Assembly: GCA_964650965.1 (NCBI GenBank)
Contig: CAZYYO010000029.1
Location: 1 to 30,616, forward strand
Length of the DNA stretch: 30,616 nucleotides
Reading direction: 5' to 3'
DNA from: CAZYYO01 sp964650965
Lineage (GTDB): Bacteria > Bacillota > Clostridia > Lachnospirales > Lachnospiraceae
The notes below the pieces were generated by a model. The model had not been told where the DNA came from and made no database searches. It worked only from the letters and a program-made list of their open reading frames with translations. Below are positions 1-7,644 of the stretch, one piece after another. The position numbers were made by a program, and so were the translations under genes. Positions within the stretch are counted from its first letter, which is position 1; every line of letters begins with the position of its first letter.

Positions 1-26
1 CGAGGTTTCTTTTTATTCAATTGGCG

Positions 27-128
27 TTATTTCTGAATTACAGGAATGCTCCTATACTTAGGTGTGAACACTATGTGGTATTTACACATCCACTTGGTGT
101 GCGATAAACTGTTTGCCTTATTGGCCAT
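27..128 (-). pseudogene. tnpA: Truncated IS200-type transposase TnpA (Y1 transposase), N-terminal fragment
   Basis: The start reads MANKANSLSHTKWMCKYHIV followed by FTPKYR, the well-known N-terminus of IS200-family Y1 transposases, which nick single-stranded DNA with a catalytic tyrosine. After PKYR the frame changes to an unrelated tail and stops at 27, giving about 33 residues where the family has about 130-150. The HUH metal site and the catalytic tyrosine are therefore absent. A ribosome binding site (GGAAAGGTG) precedes the ATG at 128. A longer open frame continues upstream to 326, but that part is the element's leader read through and is not transposase. Identification from the N-terminal signature is firm; the fragment is almost certainly non-functional. 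Confidence 0.75.
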
Positions 129-129
129 T

Positions 130-193
130 AAAATCACCTTTCCTCTCACTATAATTGGCTTGAACAACCTCATTATAGTGGAAAGGTGATTTT
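130..193 (-). promoter_or_regulatory. Leader hairpin of the tnpA remnant that hides the ribosome binding site
   Basis: The arms AAAATCACCTTTC (130-142) and GAAAGGTGATTTT (181-193) are perfectly complementary. Inside them, after a 4-nt bulge, CACTATAAT (147-155) pairs with ATTATAGTG (172-180), leaving a 16-nt loop. In the minus-strand transcript the 3' arm contains the tnpA ribosome binding site, so the folded leader would block translation. Read on the plus strand the stem is followed by a T run and resembles a terminator. Known IS200 elements use leader structures to terminate incoming transcription and repress TnpA; this arrangement fits that. Confidence 0.6.
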
Positions 194-277
194 TTTGTAT
201 AACAATCGTCGCGCACCCGCATAGCGGGTGGTTTATATTTCGCACGCTTCGCGAGCTCAACAGGGTCACGACCCATA

Positions 278-308
278 ATGAAAAAGACAGCCCATATGGA
301 CTGTCTTT
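278..308 (-). terminator. Rho-independent terminator of the sensor kinase/regulator operon
   Basis: The stem AAAGACAG (283-290) / CTGTCTTT (301-308) has a 10-nt loop. On the minus strand it is followed by TTTTTCATT. It begins 2 nt beyond the kinase stop codon at 310. Confidence 0.75.
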
Positions 309-309
309 A

Positions 310-1635
310 TTATTCTTCTTTTTCATTTTTCTCGGGAATGAGAATCCTCAGCTCAAACCAATGATCTTTTGTTTGCACTGATATACTGCCTCCATATTTT
401 TCAGCAGTACGTTGAATACTCTTTAGTCCATAGCCATGGTTTTGTGCATCCCGCTTTGAGGTTCGCGGCAGTTTGCCTTTTTCCATTTTGATTTCCTGCT
501 GAACATAGTTAGATACCTGAATCAATATGAAGTTCTTCTGACGAGACAAAGCCACATGAATAAGTCGATTCGTTGGGTCTTCTAACATAACAACGCTTTC
601 AATCGCATTATCCAATGCATTTCCAAAAATAGTACATATGTCCATCACATGCATATGCTCTAGAAGCTTTCCATCTGCCACACAGGTGATACGAATCTGA
701 TTTCGTTGTGCTGCAAAAAGCTTTGCTGCCAATATGGTATCTAACACATGATTTCCTGTTTGTATCATCAGATGATTCTCGTCCAACTCGCTTTCTAGCT
801 GGTCTAACCATTCTTTTCGCTTTAATTCATCAGTCTCTCCACGAAGCCCGATAATCTGGTGCTTCAAGTCATGATACTTCATATGAATGACTTCCATACT
901 GTTTTGATAATACCGGTATTGATCATATTGCTTTTTGTAAACTGTTTGAATTGCTGCAAATTCCTGCTCTAGAATATATTCTCCAAGCCTGATTTGAAAA
1001 GCAAACAAAATAACCAATCCACATAAATCTCCCATGGTTCTCATTGCAAAAATATCTTTTTGTAAGGTAGCTCCAAATAACATATCCGAACTGATAAAGC
1101 TAATATTACTGAAAATAAATGCAAGAATCACAATGGTAAATGCTGTAATTAAATCTTTTTTCTTCAGCCTCTTTTCATAACCAGATACACTGCATTTTAT
1201 CTCCAGTTTTCTAATAATGAGCCATATCAAGCCATAGATACCAATAAAAAGAACTGTGTGCAGCCAAAATGGCAAATCATGTTTTGCCACTCCCGCAACA
1301 AAACACGTAACCTGCCACTGAAGGGAAGCCATCAACTCTGCTACCATAAAGGCCTTGGCACAATAATATCCTATCTGTATTCTGTTTCCCTTGATACACA
1401 TTGCCAGCAACAGATACATGAGAAAAACAGCAAGAATCATCGCTGGAATCCATATATACACCACGGCATTCCTGGTTAAATAAAATAATGCATTCTGAAT
1501 AAACAATCCCACACAACAAATCAGTCCTGTAATCCTCTTGTTCCACCGATGGGGGTACAGAGAAATATACAGCATACAGGTCAGCCATTCGGCGATGGCT
1601 GTATAGTGCCGAGGTATATCAACAAATATTTCCAT
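310..1635 (-). CDS. AgrC-like sensor histidine kinase (GHKL ATPase)
   Basis: Predicted membrane sensor kinase of the AgrC/ComD type, which autophosphorylates on histidine and passes phosphate to a LytTR regulator. The N-terminal ~215 residues contain about six to seven hydrophobic segments. The dimerisation/phosphoacceptor helix carries YHDLKHQI, with the likely phosphorylated His at about residue 255. The ATPase follows, with an N box (FGNALDNAIES) and a G box (GYGLKSIQRTAEKYGG). An ATG lies at 1641, but the GGAG ribosome binding site almost touches it and sits 7 nt from the ATG at 1635, so the latter is chosen. The gene follows the response regulator by about 12 nt in the same transcript. 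No agrB (peptide processor) or agrD (peptide) is recognisable nearby, so the signal is unknown. Confidence 0.85.
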   Translation of the reverse strand: MEIFVDIPRHYTAIAEWLTCMLYISLYPHRWNKRITGLICCVGLFIQNALFYLTRNAVVYIWIPAMILAVFLMYLLLAMCIKGNRIQIGYYCAKAFMVAELMASLQWQVTCFVAGVAKHDLPFWLHTVLFIGIYGLIWLIIRKLEIKCSVSGYEKRLKKKDLITAFTIVILAFIFSNISFISSDMLFGATLQKDIFAMRTMGDLCGLVILFAFQIRLGEYILEQEFAAIQTVYKKQYDQYRYYQNSMEVIHMKYHDLKHQIIGLRGETDELKRKEWLDQLESELDENHLMIQTGNHVLDTILAAKLFAAQRNQIRITCVADGKLLEHMHVMDICTIFGNALDNAIESVVMLEDPTNRLIHVALSRQKNFILIQVSNYVQQEIKMEKGKLPRTSKRDAQNHGYGLKSIQRTAEKYGGSISVQTKDHWFELRILIPEKNEKEE

Positions 1636-1647
1636 CTTCATGCTCCT

Positions 1648-2346
1648 CTATGAAATACAATCTGTTAGTGCTTCCATAAACTCTTTTCGCTTCTGTCGAC
1701 TAATCGTAAGCTTGTCACCATGAACTAGGCAGCAGCCATCTTCTATACCATCTACATATCTCATATTCACAAGATAACTCTTCATTATTCTGTAAAAATT
1801 GTGTCCTGCCAATTCTTCCTCTAATTCCTTCATCACGCCCCTGGAGGAGAGCTGCCCCTGGCTTGTGACAAAAATTAACTGATGGCCATAGCTTTCAACG
1901 TAATAGATATCAGACAGATTCATTCTGCGGGTGCCGCCTTCACCATTTACCAATATAAAATGCTTCTCCTTCTTTTCCATCCGATCAATTGCCCGCTTTA
2001 GCTTATGAGAAAAAGAAAAATATTCAATTGGTTTTACAATATAATCCATAGCATCCACTTCATATCCGCACACAGCGTAGCTTGTCATATTTGTAATAAA
2101 AATAATAATCACAGAGGTATCCAGCTCTCTAATTCTCCTTGCCGCTGTCATCCCATCCATAAACTGCATCTGTATATCCATCAGTATAATGTCATAATCG
2201 GCCTTATATCCCTCTACAATCTCATCTCCATCCTGAAAGAAGGACAGCTGAATATCTATAGAAGTTTCTTTTTGAAACTTGGTAATATATTCTGATAATT
2301 GGTTGGAATAAACTGCTTCATCTTCAACAATTGCAATATGTATCAT
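1648..2346 (-). CDS. LytTR-family response regulator (AgrA/LytR type)
   Basis: Transcription factor with an N-terminal receiver domain and a C-terminal LytTR DNA-binding domain. Receiver landmarks are the acidic pair in IVEDE, the phospho-acceptor Asp in ILMDIQMQFMDGM (about residue 57) and the conserved Lys in YIVKP (about residue 105). The LytTR domain covers roughly residues 125-225 and includes ILVNGEGG, YYVESYGH and NFYRIMKSYLVNMRYV. An ATG at 2358 is also open, but a GGAGGAA ribosome binding site lies inside that extension, directly in front of the ATG at 2346, so the shorter 232-residue form is preferred. It is the first gene of a two-gene operon with the AgrC-like kinase, its likely partner. 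Confidence 0.88.
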   Translation of the reverse strand: MIHIAIVEDEAVYSNQLSEYITKFQKETSIDIQLSFFQDGDEIVEGYKADYDIILMDIQMQFMDGMTAARRIRELDTSVIIIFITNMTSYAVCGYEVDAMDYIVKPIEYFSFSHKLKRAIDRMEKKEKHFILVNGEGGTRRMNLSDIYYVESYGHQLIFVTSQGQLSSRGVMKELEEELAGHNFYRIMKSYLVNMRYVDGIEDGCCLVHGDKLTISRQKRKEFMEALTDCIS

Positions 2347-2559
2347 TTCTTCCTCCATGTTGTTCTGTTGAAATACACTATATCAGAAAAGGATTTACCT
2401 TTCAAATGAGATTGGTAAATCAGGGGCATCGGGTTGTTACTTTTAATTGGCCGTTTATATTTGTTATCTTATTTTTGTTATCTTATTTTGCCTTCTTATA
2501 TTACATATTTGTCTTTCCTAAGATGTATTTTCCTTATCCTTGTTCCTCCCATTGCGTTT

Positions 2560-3083
2560 CTTGGGGGATATATATCCTTGTGCTTCACATATCCCCCAAT
2601 CATGCCTTCGCGCTGGTCTGGACTTGCCTTCTGCATGCTTACTTTGGAGGATTTTCAGCTATATTTTTCCGCCTGCCCCAGGGTGCCTAAGCTTCTTGGT
2701 GGATATAATCCTTAAGTATCACATATCCCCCAATCAAGTCTTCTCGCTGGTCTGGGCTTGCCTTGTACATGCGTGTTTTGGAGGATTTTCAGCTATATTC
2801 TTCCGCCTGCCCCAGGGTGCCTAAGCTTCTTGGTGGATATAATCCTTATGCTTCACATATCCCCCAATCATGCCTTCTCACAAGTCTTGACTTGCCTTCT
2901 GCATGCGTGTTTTGGAGGATTTTCAGCTATATTCTTCCGCCTCCTCCAGGGTGCCTAAGCTTCTTGGTGGATATAATCCTTATGCTTCACATATCCCCCA
3001 ATCTAGTCTTCTCGCTGGTCTGGGCTTGCCTTCTGCATGCTTACTTTGGAGGATTTTCAGCTATATTCTTCCGCCTCCCCCAG
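2560..3083. repeat. Tandem array of a ~134-bp repeat (about four units), dispersed-repeat locus 1
   Basis: Units begin at 2560, 2695, 2829 and 2963 (spacing 135, 134, 134); the last is cut short near 3083. Each unit starts with CTTGGTGGATATA (CTTGGGGGATATA in the first) and contains CACATATCCCCCAATC, a pyrimidine-rich spacer, TTTGGAGGATTTTCAGC, a CCGCCTCCCC-like stretch and CAGGGTGCCTAAGCTT. Units differ by scattered substitutions. The unit length is not a multiple of three, and the overlapping short open frames on plus look like by-products. The GGGGGAT / ATCCCCC pairs can form hairpins. Related sequence recurs near 22.3 kb and 27.2 kb. No promoter or gene was found in the rest of 2359-3271, apart from a 14-bp doublet (TTGTTATCTTATTT) at 2461-2488 and the hairpin near 3230. 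Confidence 0.9.
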
Positions 3084-3151
3084 TGCAGCTGCTAAGTTGT
3101 TGTCTTTCGTTCACTGAAGGTACTATTTGCTATGCCATGATACACAATAGA

Positions 3152-3215
3152 CCTGGCACTATCTGATGATGATATACAATACCCCGGCACCATCAGTTAA
3201 TAACATACGCAAATA
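3152..3215. repeat. Degenerate direct repeats of a terminator-arm motif
   Basis: The motif CCTGGCACTATC (3152) recurs as CCCGGCACCATC (3183) and again as CCTGGCACCATC (3217), the left arm of the adjacent terminator, at 31 and 34 bp spacing. The flanks AATAG and TGATGATGATA are partly repeated too. It looks like a duplicated and decayed hairpin arm. Confidence 0.45.
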
Positions 3216-3245
3216 GCCTGGCACCATCATCCGATGGTGCCAGGC
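3216..3245 (-). terminator. Terminator-like hairpin downstream of the GPH symporter
   Basis: The stem GCCTGGCACCATC (3216-3228) / GATGGTGCCAGGC (3233-3245) is 13 perfect pairs with a 4-nt loop. On the minus strand it is followed by TATTTGCG, only moderately T-rich. It lies 27 nt beyond the symporter stop and probably ends the GH3-symporter transcript. Confidence 0.6.
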
Positions 3246-3271
3246 CAAAGCTAACTTACTTCTATTTCTTT

Positions 3272-4780
3272 CTATTGTCCTAAAGCTTCTTTCTTCTTTT
3301 GCTCAATATTCTTCTGAACTTCTACCATTCTTTCTTTATCTAATGAATAGAACTTCATTGCAACAATATTACATAACCATCCGAATACTGGTAATCCAAA
3401 GGTTAAGAACATAGTCATCCAGAATACTCCTGAAGTAACCTTATCTCCCATCTGAGGCATTACGGTCTTATAGCCGATTGCTGCAACGCACAAGGTTGCG
3501 ATGGTGGTTGCCAGTGCTGCCATTAATTTGTCGATGAAGGAATATACACCACCAACAACAGCCGGCATATATTTACCGCTTCTCTCCAGCTCGTAATCAA
3601 CAATGTCAGATTTCATAGCTCCTGCTGCAGTAGTTAAAATCATTCTGGTTGCTGTGGTTGCCAGCATTAAGAGGCTGTAAATAACTGTTGGGATAACTGC
3701 TACGGAAATCTGGCTCATGCCATCTTTACCAAGGAATACACAATATCCACAGGTAATTGCTGCTACACCAATAGATACCCAAGACCATACAGTGGTAGAT
3801 TTCTTAACACCATATCTGGCAATAAATATACCACCTACAAATGCAAACAGGATTCCTACAATCATAGTAAAATTATTAATAACTGTCGTAGCTTTGTAGC
3901 TTCTAATAAGAATACCATTCAGCATGGTAAGAATAATGCTTTGGGTAGCTGCTGTCTGTGCCAGCTTATCTGTTGCACAGCTGATAATATACATCTGGCA
4001 GGCACGATTTTGAGACAGGACATGCCACATATCTTTCCATTTAATTTTATTTTCCTTATCATCTTTTGCACCAATTACTTCATAGGTTTCCTTAACATCT
4101 GCATGTCTTAATCCGATGCATGCCAGGATGGTTAATACAAATGCAAATCCTACAAAGAAGAAACAGGAATCCTTCAGCATAGCTGCATTGTACTGGTTGC
4201 CATACTTCGGCAGAATTGCAAAGGATACTACGGTATTAAATATCATTGGTGTCAAATAAGAATATGCCGTTCCAATAAATCCCATCATAGGTCTCTGGTG
4301 AGGGTCGTTGGTAATAATGGTTCCAGATACACCTGCTGCTGTAGAGCATAGGGTATAGCCCAGGGTATAAATAACGTAGGTTACGGTAAATACTACGATA
4401 CCTGATATTCCTGTAAATTTACCTACGCACCAATTATATAGAGAGATAACGGCCAGTGATTCCACGGCAAATCCCAGTAATACGCAGATACGAATCTTGC
4501 CATGTGTTCCCGGCATTTTCTCTATCAAGGCTGCTGCCAATGCATCGGTAACGCCATCAAATACCTTAGTTGCTGACAGAATAATTCCTACCGTTGCAAC
4601 ACCAATTCCATAGCCTTCTGTTCCTATGTAGCTGGCATACATGATTAAGATGTAGAAGCACATCTGTCCTCCGTTAGTTGCCACACACAGAATTAAGTCC
4701 AGTAACGGAGCCTTCTTATAATTTACTCCATCCGTCACACTGGCGTCAGCACCTACCAGCTTCTTTTTTAAACTTCCCAT
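3272..4780 (-). CDS. GPH-family (MelB-like) sugar:cation symporter
   Basis: Integral membrane carrier of the glycoside-pentoside-hexuronide:cation symporter family in the major facilitator superfamily; it imports glycosides or sugars using a cation gradient. At 502 residues with about 12 hydrophobic segments it has the usual family size. Family-like features include the N-terminal TM1-TM2 region (LLDLILCVATNGGQMCFYIL) and the acidic loop TKVFDGVTDALAAALIEKMP, matching the conserved Asp-containing motif after TM2. A clear AAGGAGG ribosome binding site precedes the ATG. It lies 55 nt downstream of the GH3 beta-glucosidase on the same strand with no terminator between, so the two are probably cotranscribed and the substrate is probably a beta-glucoside taken up intact. 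The exact substrate cannot be read from the sequence. Confidence 0.88.
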   Translation of the reverse strand: MGSLKKKLVGADASVTDGVNYKKAPLLDLILCVATNGGQMCFYILIMYASYIGTEGYGIGVATVGIILSATKVFDGVTDALAAALIEKMPGTHGKIRICVLLGFAVESLAVISLYNWCVGKFTGISGIVVFTVTYVIYTLGYTLCSTAAGVSGTIITNDPHQRPMMGFIGTAYSYLTPMIFNTVVSFAILPKYGNQYNAAMLKDSCFFFVGFAFVLTILACIGLRHADVKETYEVIGAKDDKENKIKWKDMWHVLSQNRACQMYIISCATDKLAQTAATQSIILTMLNGILIRSYKATTVINNFTMIVGILFAFVGGIFIARYGVKKSTTVWSWVSIGVAAITCGYCVFLGKDGMSQISVAVIPTVIYSLLMLATTATRMILTTAAGAMKSDIVDYELERSGKYMPAVVGGVYSFIDKLMAALATTIATLCVAAIGYKTVMPQMGDKVTSGVFWMTMFLTFGLPVFGWLCNIVAMKFYSLDKERMVEVQKNIEQKKKEALGQ

Positions 4781-4835
4781 TTTACTTCCTCCTTAAAAGT
4801 TGTTGTGATTGCTGCATATAAATATTTTCTTACAC

Positions 4836-7169
4836 TTATGCATTGAGTTTTTCAAACAGCTCATTCCACTGCTCTTCTGAAATATTTGGAAGCATACGCT
4901 TCATTGTCTGCATTGGCTCTGCCATTAAGCCCATATCCTTAGGTGCCTCATCAAAATAAGGCATTTTGCTCTGCGCATCATTCATACCCATCTTTTTAAT
5001 AATGGCATTAATCATAGGCATGACTCCATCGATAAACTCTTTTCCTAATGGATGCTTCATCACATCCATTGCCGGGGTCATAATACTATAGATACGACCT
5101 GTTGGAAGATATTGATTTGCTGCCGTCACCTTCTCAGATAATAGAACTGTAGCTGCATCCTGACATATTTCTACGGTATAGTCTCCGCCTGCTACCCGGA
5201 ATGCATGAACCTCTTCATCCCAATAACTAAAGCATCTGTCGTCTAAGGTAAATGTAACCGTTTTACTCTCCCCTGGCTGCAATGCCACCTTTGCAAATCT
5301 GCGTAACTCTCTTACAGGTCTTCTGGCTACTGTTGCTCCTCTGGCACAGCCAATATACAACTGCACCAATGCTTTTCCGGCACGTTTTCCAGTATTCGTT
5401 ACTGTAACACTGGCAGTTAATTTCTCACCAGAAGCAAAGGTAACACCTTCCTGATTTGTTTCTTCCTTTGGAAAAGCTGTTTCGTTCTCCACGATTAGGT
5501 TACTGTATGTAAAATCTGTATAAGACAAGCCATGACCAAAGCTGTAGCGAACCGGAATGTTCTTACTGGTGTAATAGCGGTATCCTACAAATACCCCTTC
5601 CGGATAATAGGTAACATCTTCCTCTCCCGGCCAGAATAGATAGCTGGGGTTATCTTCCAGTCTCATTGGAAATGTTTCTGCAAGATGGCCACTGGGATTT
5701 ACCTCTCCGGTAAGCACGGACCAGATAGCTTCACTTGCTGCTTCTCCAGACAGGTAAGCTTCTAAAATTGCCTTTGGTTCATCATTCCATGGCATTTCAA
5801 GAGCTCCACCATTTTCTAATACAACTACGGTGTTGGGCTGTGCCTGACATACCTGATGAATGACATGATTCTGTACCTTAGGCAGCTTCATCACCCAGCG
5901 GTCAAAGCCTTCTGATTCCATCATTGGTGGAAGACCTGCCATAATAATTGCAATATCTGCTTCTTTTGCTGCCGTAACCGCTTCGCTTACCATATCCGGA
6001 TTCATTTCATCATTTAAGTCAAAGCCCTGCACATAGGTTACATTTTCCAATCCTTCTGTTACCTCTGGTAATGCAGGTACTTTATATGGATTCACTCTAG
6101 ATGAGCCAGCGCCTTGATATCTTGGGTCTTTTGCAAATGCTCCAATAATAACAATATTCTTCGTCTGGTCTAACGGAAGCAGATTATCCTGATTCTTTAA
6201 CAGCACCATAGATTCCTGTGCCACTTTCTTGGCAAGCTGATGTGCTGCCTCAAAATCGTAGGTTACCTCTGGGATTTTATTTTCTTCTGCCTTCAGAACC
6301 AAATCCAGAATCTGTGCAACATTTTCATCCAGCACTTCTTCTTTCAGGATGCCATCCTTCACTGCCTGAACCACAACCTGATCATGGGCTTTATCCCCTG
6401 GCATGGTAAGGGCACATCCCCCCTGCAATACCTTAATACGGTCATGGACTGCTGCCCAATCACTTTCTACCAGGCCTTCAAATCCCCATTCCTTACGAAG
6501 GAGGTCTTGCAGATAGTCCCCATTTTCTGTAGCATAGGTTCCATCAATCTTGTTGTAGCTGGCCATTAACGTCCATGGCTTTGCTTCCTTTACCACCTGT
6601 TCAAAGGCAGGTGTATATATTTCTCTTAAGGTTCGTTCACTTAATCTGCTGTCGCTGGTTCTACGTCTGGTTTCCTGATTATTTGCCAGGAAATGCTTCA
6701 GCGATGCACCAACACCGTTTTCCTGTAAGCTCTTCACATAAGCAGTTCCCATGGTTCCGGAAACACAGGGATCTTCTGAGAAGTATTCAAAATTACGACC
6801 ACACAAAGGATTTCTCTTAATATTAATTCCCGGTCCTAAAAGAACCTGCACATCCTTGGCCTGACATATCTCTCCCAAAGCATGCCCCATCTCACTTACC
6901 AGCTGCTTGTCAAAGGAAGAACCCACCGCACAAGCTGCCGGAAAACAGGTAGCTGTAATACTTTCGTTCTTCCCCATAAAGTCCTGTTCCCCTTCCTGCT
7001 TCCGCAGTCCATGAGGGCCATCGGTCATAGTAATGGAAGGCACCTTCAGTCTCTCAATCTCCTGGGTATCAAACATACTAACACCAGAGGTAAGAGAAGC
7101 CTTCTCCTCCAAGGTAAGCTGGGATAAAATAAGCTCCACCCTTTTCTTTCGTGCTGCACAATCATCCAT
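4836..7169 (-). CDS. GH3 beta-glucosidase (cytoplasmic)
   Basis: Glycoside hydrolase family 3 enzyme that removes terminal beta-linked glucosyl (or similar) residues with retention. It is 777 residues with no signal peptide, so probably cytoplasmic. The N-terminal TIM barrel includes MTDGPHGLR, LGPGINIKRNPLCGRNFEYF, KHFLANNQE and the nucleophile in VESDW (Asp237). The second alpha/beta domain carries ESEGFDR, whose Glu418 or Glu420 is the likely acid/base by comparison with clostridial beta-glucosidases. A C-terminal fibronectin-III-like domain starts near residue 560 (SASVTVTNTG-like strand, LQPGESKTVTF). The AAGGAG site lies about 12 nt from the ATG, a rather long spacing. It is the first gene of a likely operon with the GPH symporter. 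Fine specificity is inferred only. Confidence 0.9.
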   Translation of the reverse strand: MDDCAARKKRVELILSQLTLEEKASLTSGVSMFDTQEIERLKVPSITMTDGPHGLRKQEGEQDFMGKNESITATCFPAACAVGSSFDKQLVSEMGHALGEICQAKDVQVLLGPGINIKRNPLCGRNFEYFSEDPCVSGTMGTAYVKSLQENGVGASLKHFLANNQETRRRTSDSRLSERTLREIYTPAFEQVVKEAKPWTLMASYNKIDGTYATENGDYLQDLLRKEWGFEGLVESDWAAVHDRIKVLQGGCALTMPGDKAHDQVVVQAVKDGILKEEVLDENVAQILDLVLKAEENKIPEVTYDFEAAHQLAKKVAQESMVLLKNQDNLLPLDQTKNIVIIGAFAKDPRYQGAGSSRVNPYKVPALPEVTEGLENVTYVQGFDLNDEMNPDMVSEAVTAAKEADIAIIMAGLPPMMESEGFDRWVMKLPKVQNHVIHQVCQAQPNTVVVLENGGALEMPWNDEPKAILEAYLSGEAASEAIWSVLTGEVNPSGHLAETFPMRLEDNPSYLFWPGEEDVTYYPEGVFVGYRYYTSKNIPVRYSFGHGLSYTDFTYSNLIVENETAFPKEETNQEGVTFASGEKLTASVTVTNTGKRAGKALVQLYIGCARGATVARRPVRELRRFAKVALQPGESKTVTFTLDDRCFSYWDEEVHAFRVAGGDYTVEICQDAATVLLSEKVTAANQYLPTGRIYSIMTPAMDVMKHPLGKEFIDGVMPMINAIIKKMGMNDAQSKMPYFDEAPKDMGLMAEPMQTMKRMLPNISEEQWNELFEKLNA

Positions 7170-7187
7170 GTTACACTCACACTCCTT

Positions 7188-7312
7188 ATCTCATTTCTAA
7201 TTCAGTCAAACTTGACTTATTATCTGTCTATATTGTCCTACGAAATGAGAAATTAAGAAATGTTCATTATAGTCTGCAAGTCATTCTATCGTACTATTTC
7301 TCACTTTCGTAC
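7188..7312. promoter_or_regulatory. Three copies of a GAAATGAGA-like box between GH3 and the TetR-type gene (possible operator)
   Basis: A box resembling CGAAATGAGAAAT is at 7241-7253 on plus. It occurs in the opposite orientation as CGAAAGTGAGAAATA at 7295-7309, and as AGAAATGAGA at 7190-7199 on minus. The first two form an inverted pair about 42 bp apart. They lie upstream of the GH3 start, across the gap from a TetR-type gene, so they could be operator sites. This is pattern spotting without a known consensus. Confidence 0.3.
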
Positions 7313-7358
7313 TTCTACTATACTTGTTGTATACTTTTAATTTTCTTGTATGGTTGGC

Positions 7359-7593
7359 AGAAGAGGCTGCAAGGCTTATGCTGTTGCGGGACTGGAGGCG
7401 GAAATTAGGGGGACTTAGGATTCCGCCTCCAGCCAGCAATTCCCAGACAGGATGTCTGGGAAAGGTCTACCTGAGCCATGGATGGCGAATGTAGACCGGT
7501 TGCGTCGCCCCAACCTCCCCAAATCCCGGAATCCATAGTCCCCCTTATTTCCACCTGCGTTCACACAACAGCATAAGCCTTGCAACCTCTTCG
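7359..7593. repeat. Long inverted-repeat element with internal hairpins (MITE-like or structured RNA)
   Basis: The left arm 7359-7425 and the reverse complement of the right arm 7527-7593 match at 56 of 67 aligned positions, including a 19-base identical block (TGCAAGGCTTATGCTGTTG). The 101-bp centre contains further perfect hairpins: TTCCCAGACA/TGTCTGGGAA (7440-7462), and GGTCTAC/GTAGACC (7464-7497) enclosing GCCA/TGGC. A 10-bp stem CTGGAGGCGG/CCGCCTCCAG (7392-7432) competes with the left arm's pairing to the right arm. No convincing gene lies in it. It could be a non-autonomous mobile element or a structured RNA; no target duplication is obvious. The remaining intergenic sequence down to 7644 holds the TetR-type promoter. 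Confidence 0.8.
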
Positions 7594-7609
7594 GATACTA
7601 CGCTATAAT
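7580..7609 (+). promoter_or_regulatory. Sigma-70-type promoter of the TetR-type gene
   Basis: TTGCAA (7580-7585) and TATAAT (7604-7609) are separated by 18 bp. The -35 lies inside the outer end of the inverted-repeat element, so the element appears to contribute the promoter. Transcription would start around 7616, giving a leader of about 30 nt to the ATG at 7645. Confidence 0.65.
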
Positions 7610-7644
7610 AAACACAACAATTCCCCCAAAGGAGGCACCAACAT

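Larger units (their letters stand above)
27..274 (-). mobile_element. IS200/IS605-type element remnant (left-end side only)
   Basis: This segment carries the first ~33 codons of an IS200-like tnpA, the long hairpin over its ribosome binding site, and a small subterminal palindrome (CACCCGC-ATA-GCGGGTG, 214-230) of the sort such elements carry near their ends. The transposase reading frame is cut off, so the copy is not autonomous. The outer boundary near 274 is a guess; a second short palindrome GGGTCACGACCC lies at 263-274. IS200-type elements have no terminal inverted repeats and no target duplication, so the ends cannot be fixed from this sequence alone. Confidence 0.6.

Noticed and set aside
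129..326. N-terminal extension of the tnpA frame up to 326
   Set aside because: It covers the element leader and the kinase terminator hairpin; the real transposase start with a ribosome binding site is at 128.
2400..2490. LytTR direct-repeat binding sites upstream of the response regulator
   Set aside because: One partial match (GCCGTTTAT) has no partner at the expected ~21-bp spacing, and the TTGTTATCTTATTT doublet has a 14-bp period.
2560..3083. Possible CRISPR array
   Set aside because: Units are ~134 bp, spacers are also conserved between units, and no cas gene is present.
2331..3166. Several overlapping plus-strand open frames of 66-119 codons in the repeat array
   Set aside because: They repeat the same Pro/Cys/Phe-rich words because the DNA is a ~134-bp tandem repeat. 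They lack convincing ribosome binding sites, and the unit length shifts the frame.
7151..7408. Plus-strand open frame of 85 codons upstream of the TetR-type gene
   Set aside because: It begins inside the GH3 gene and runs into the inverted repeat; hydrophobic by chance from AT-rich sequence.
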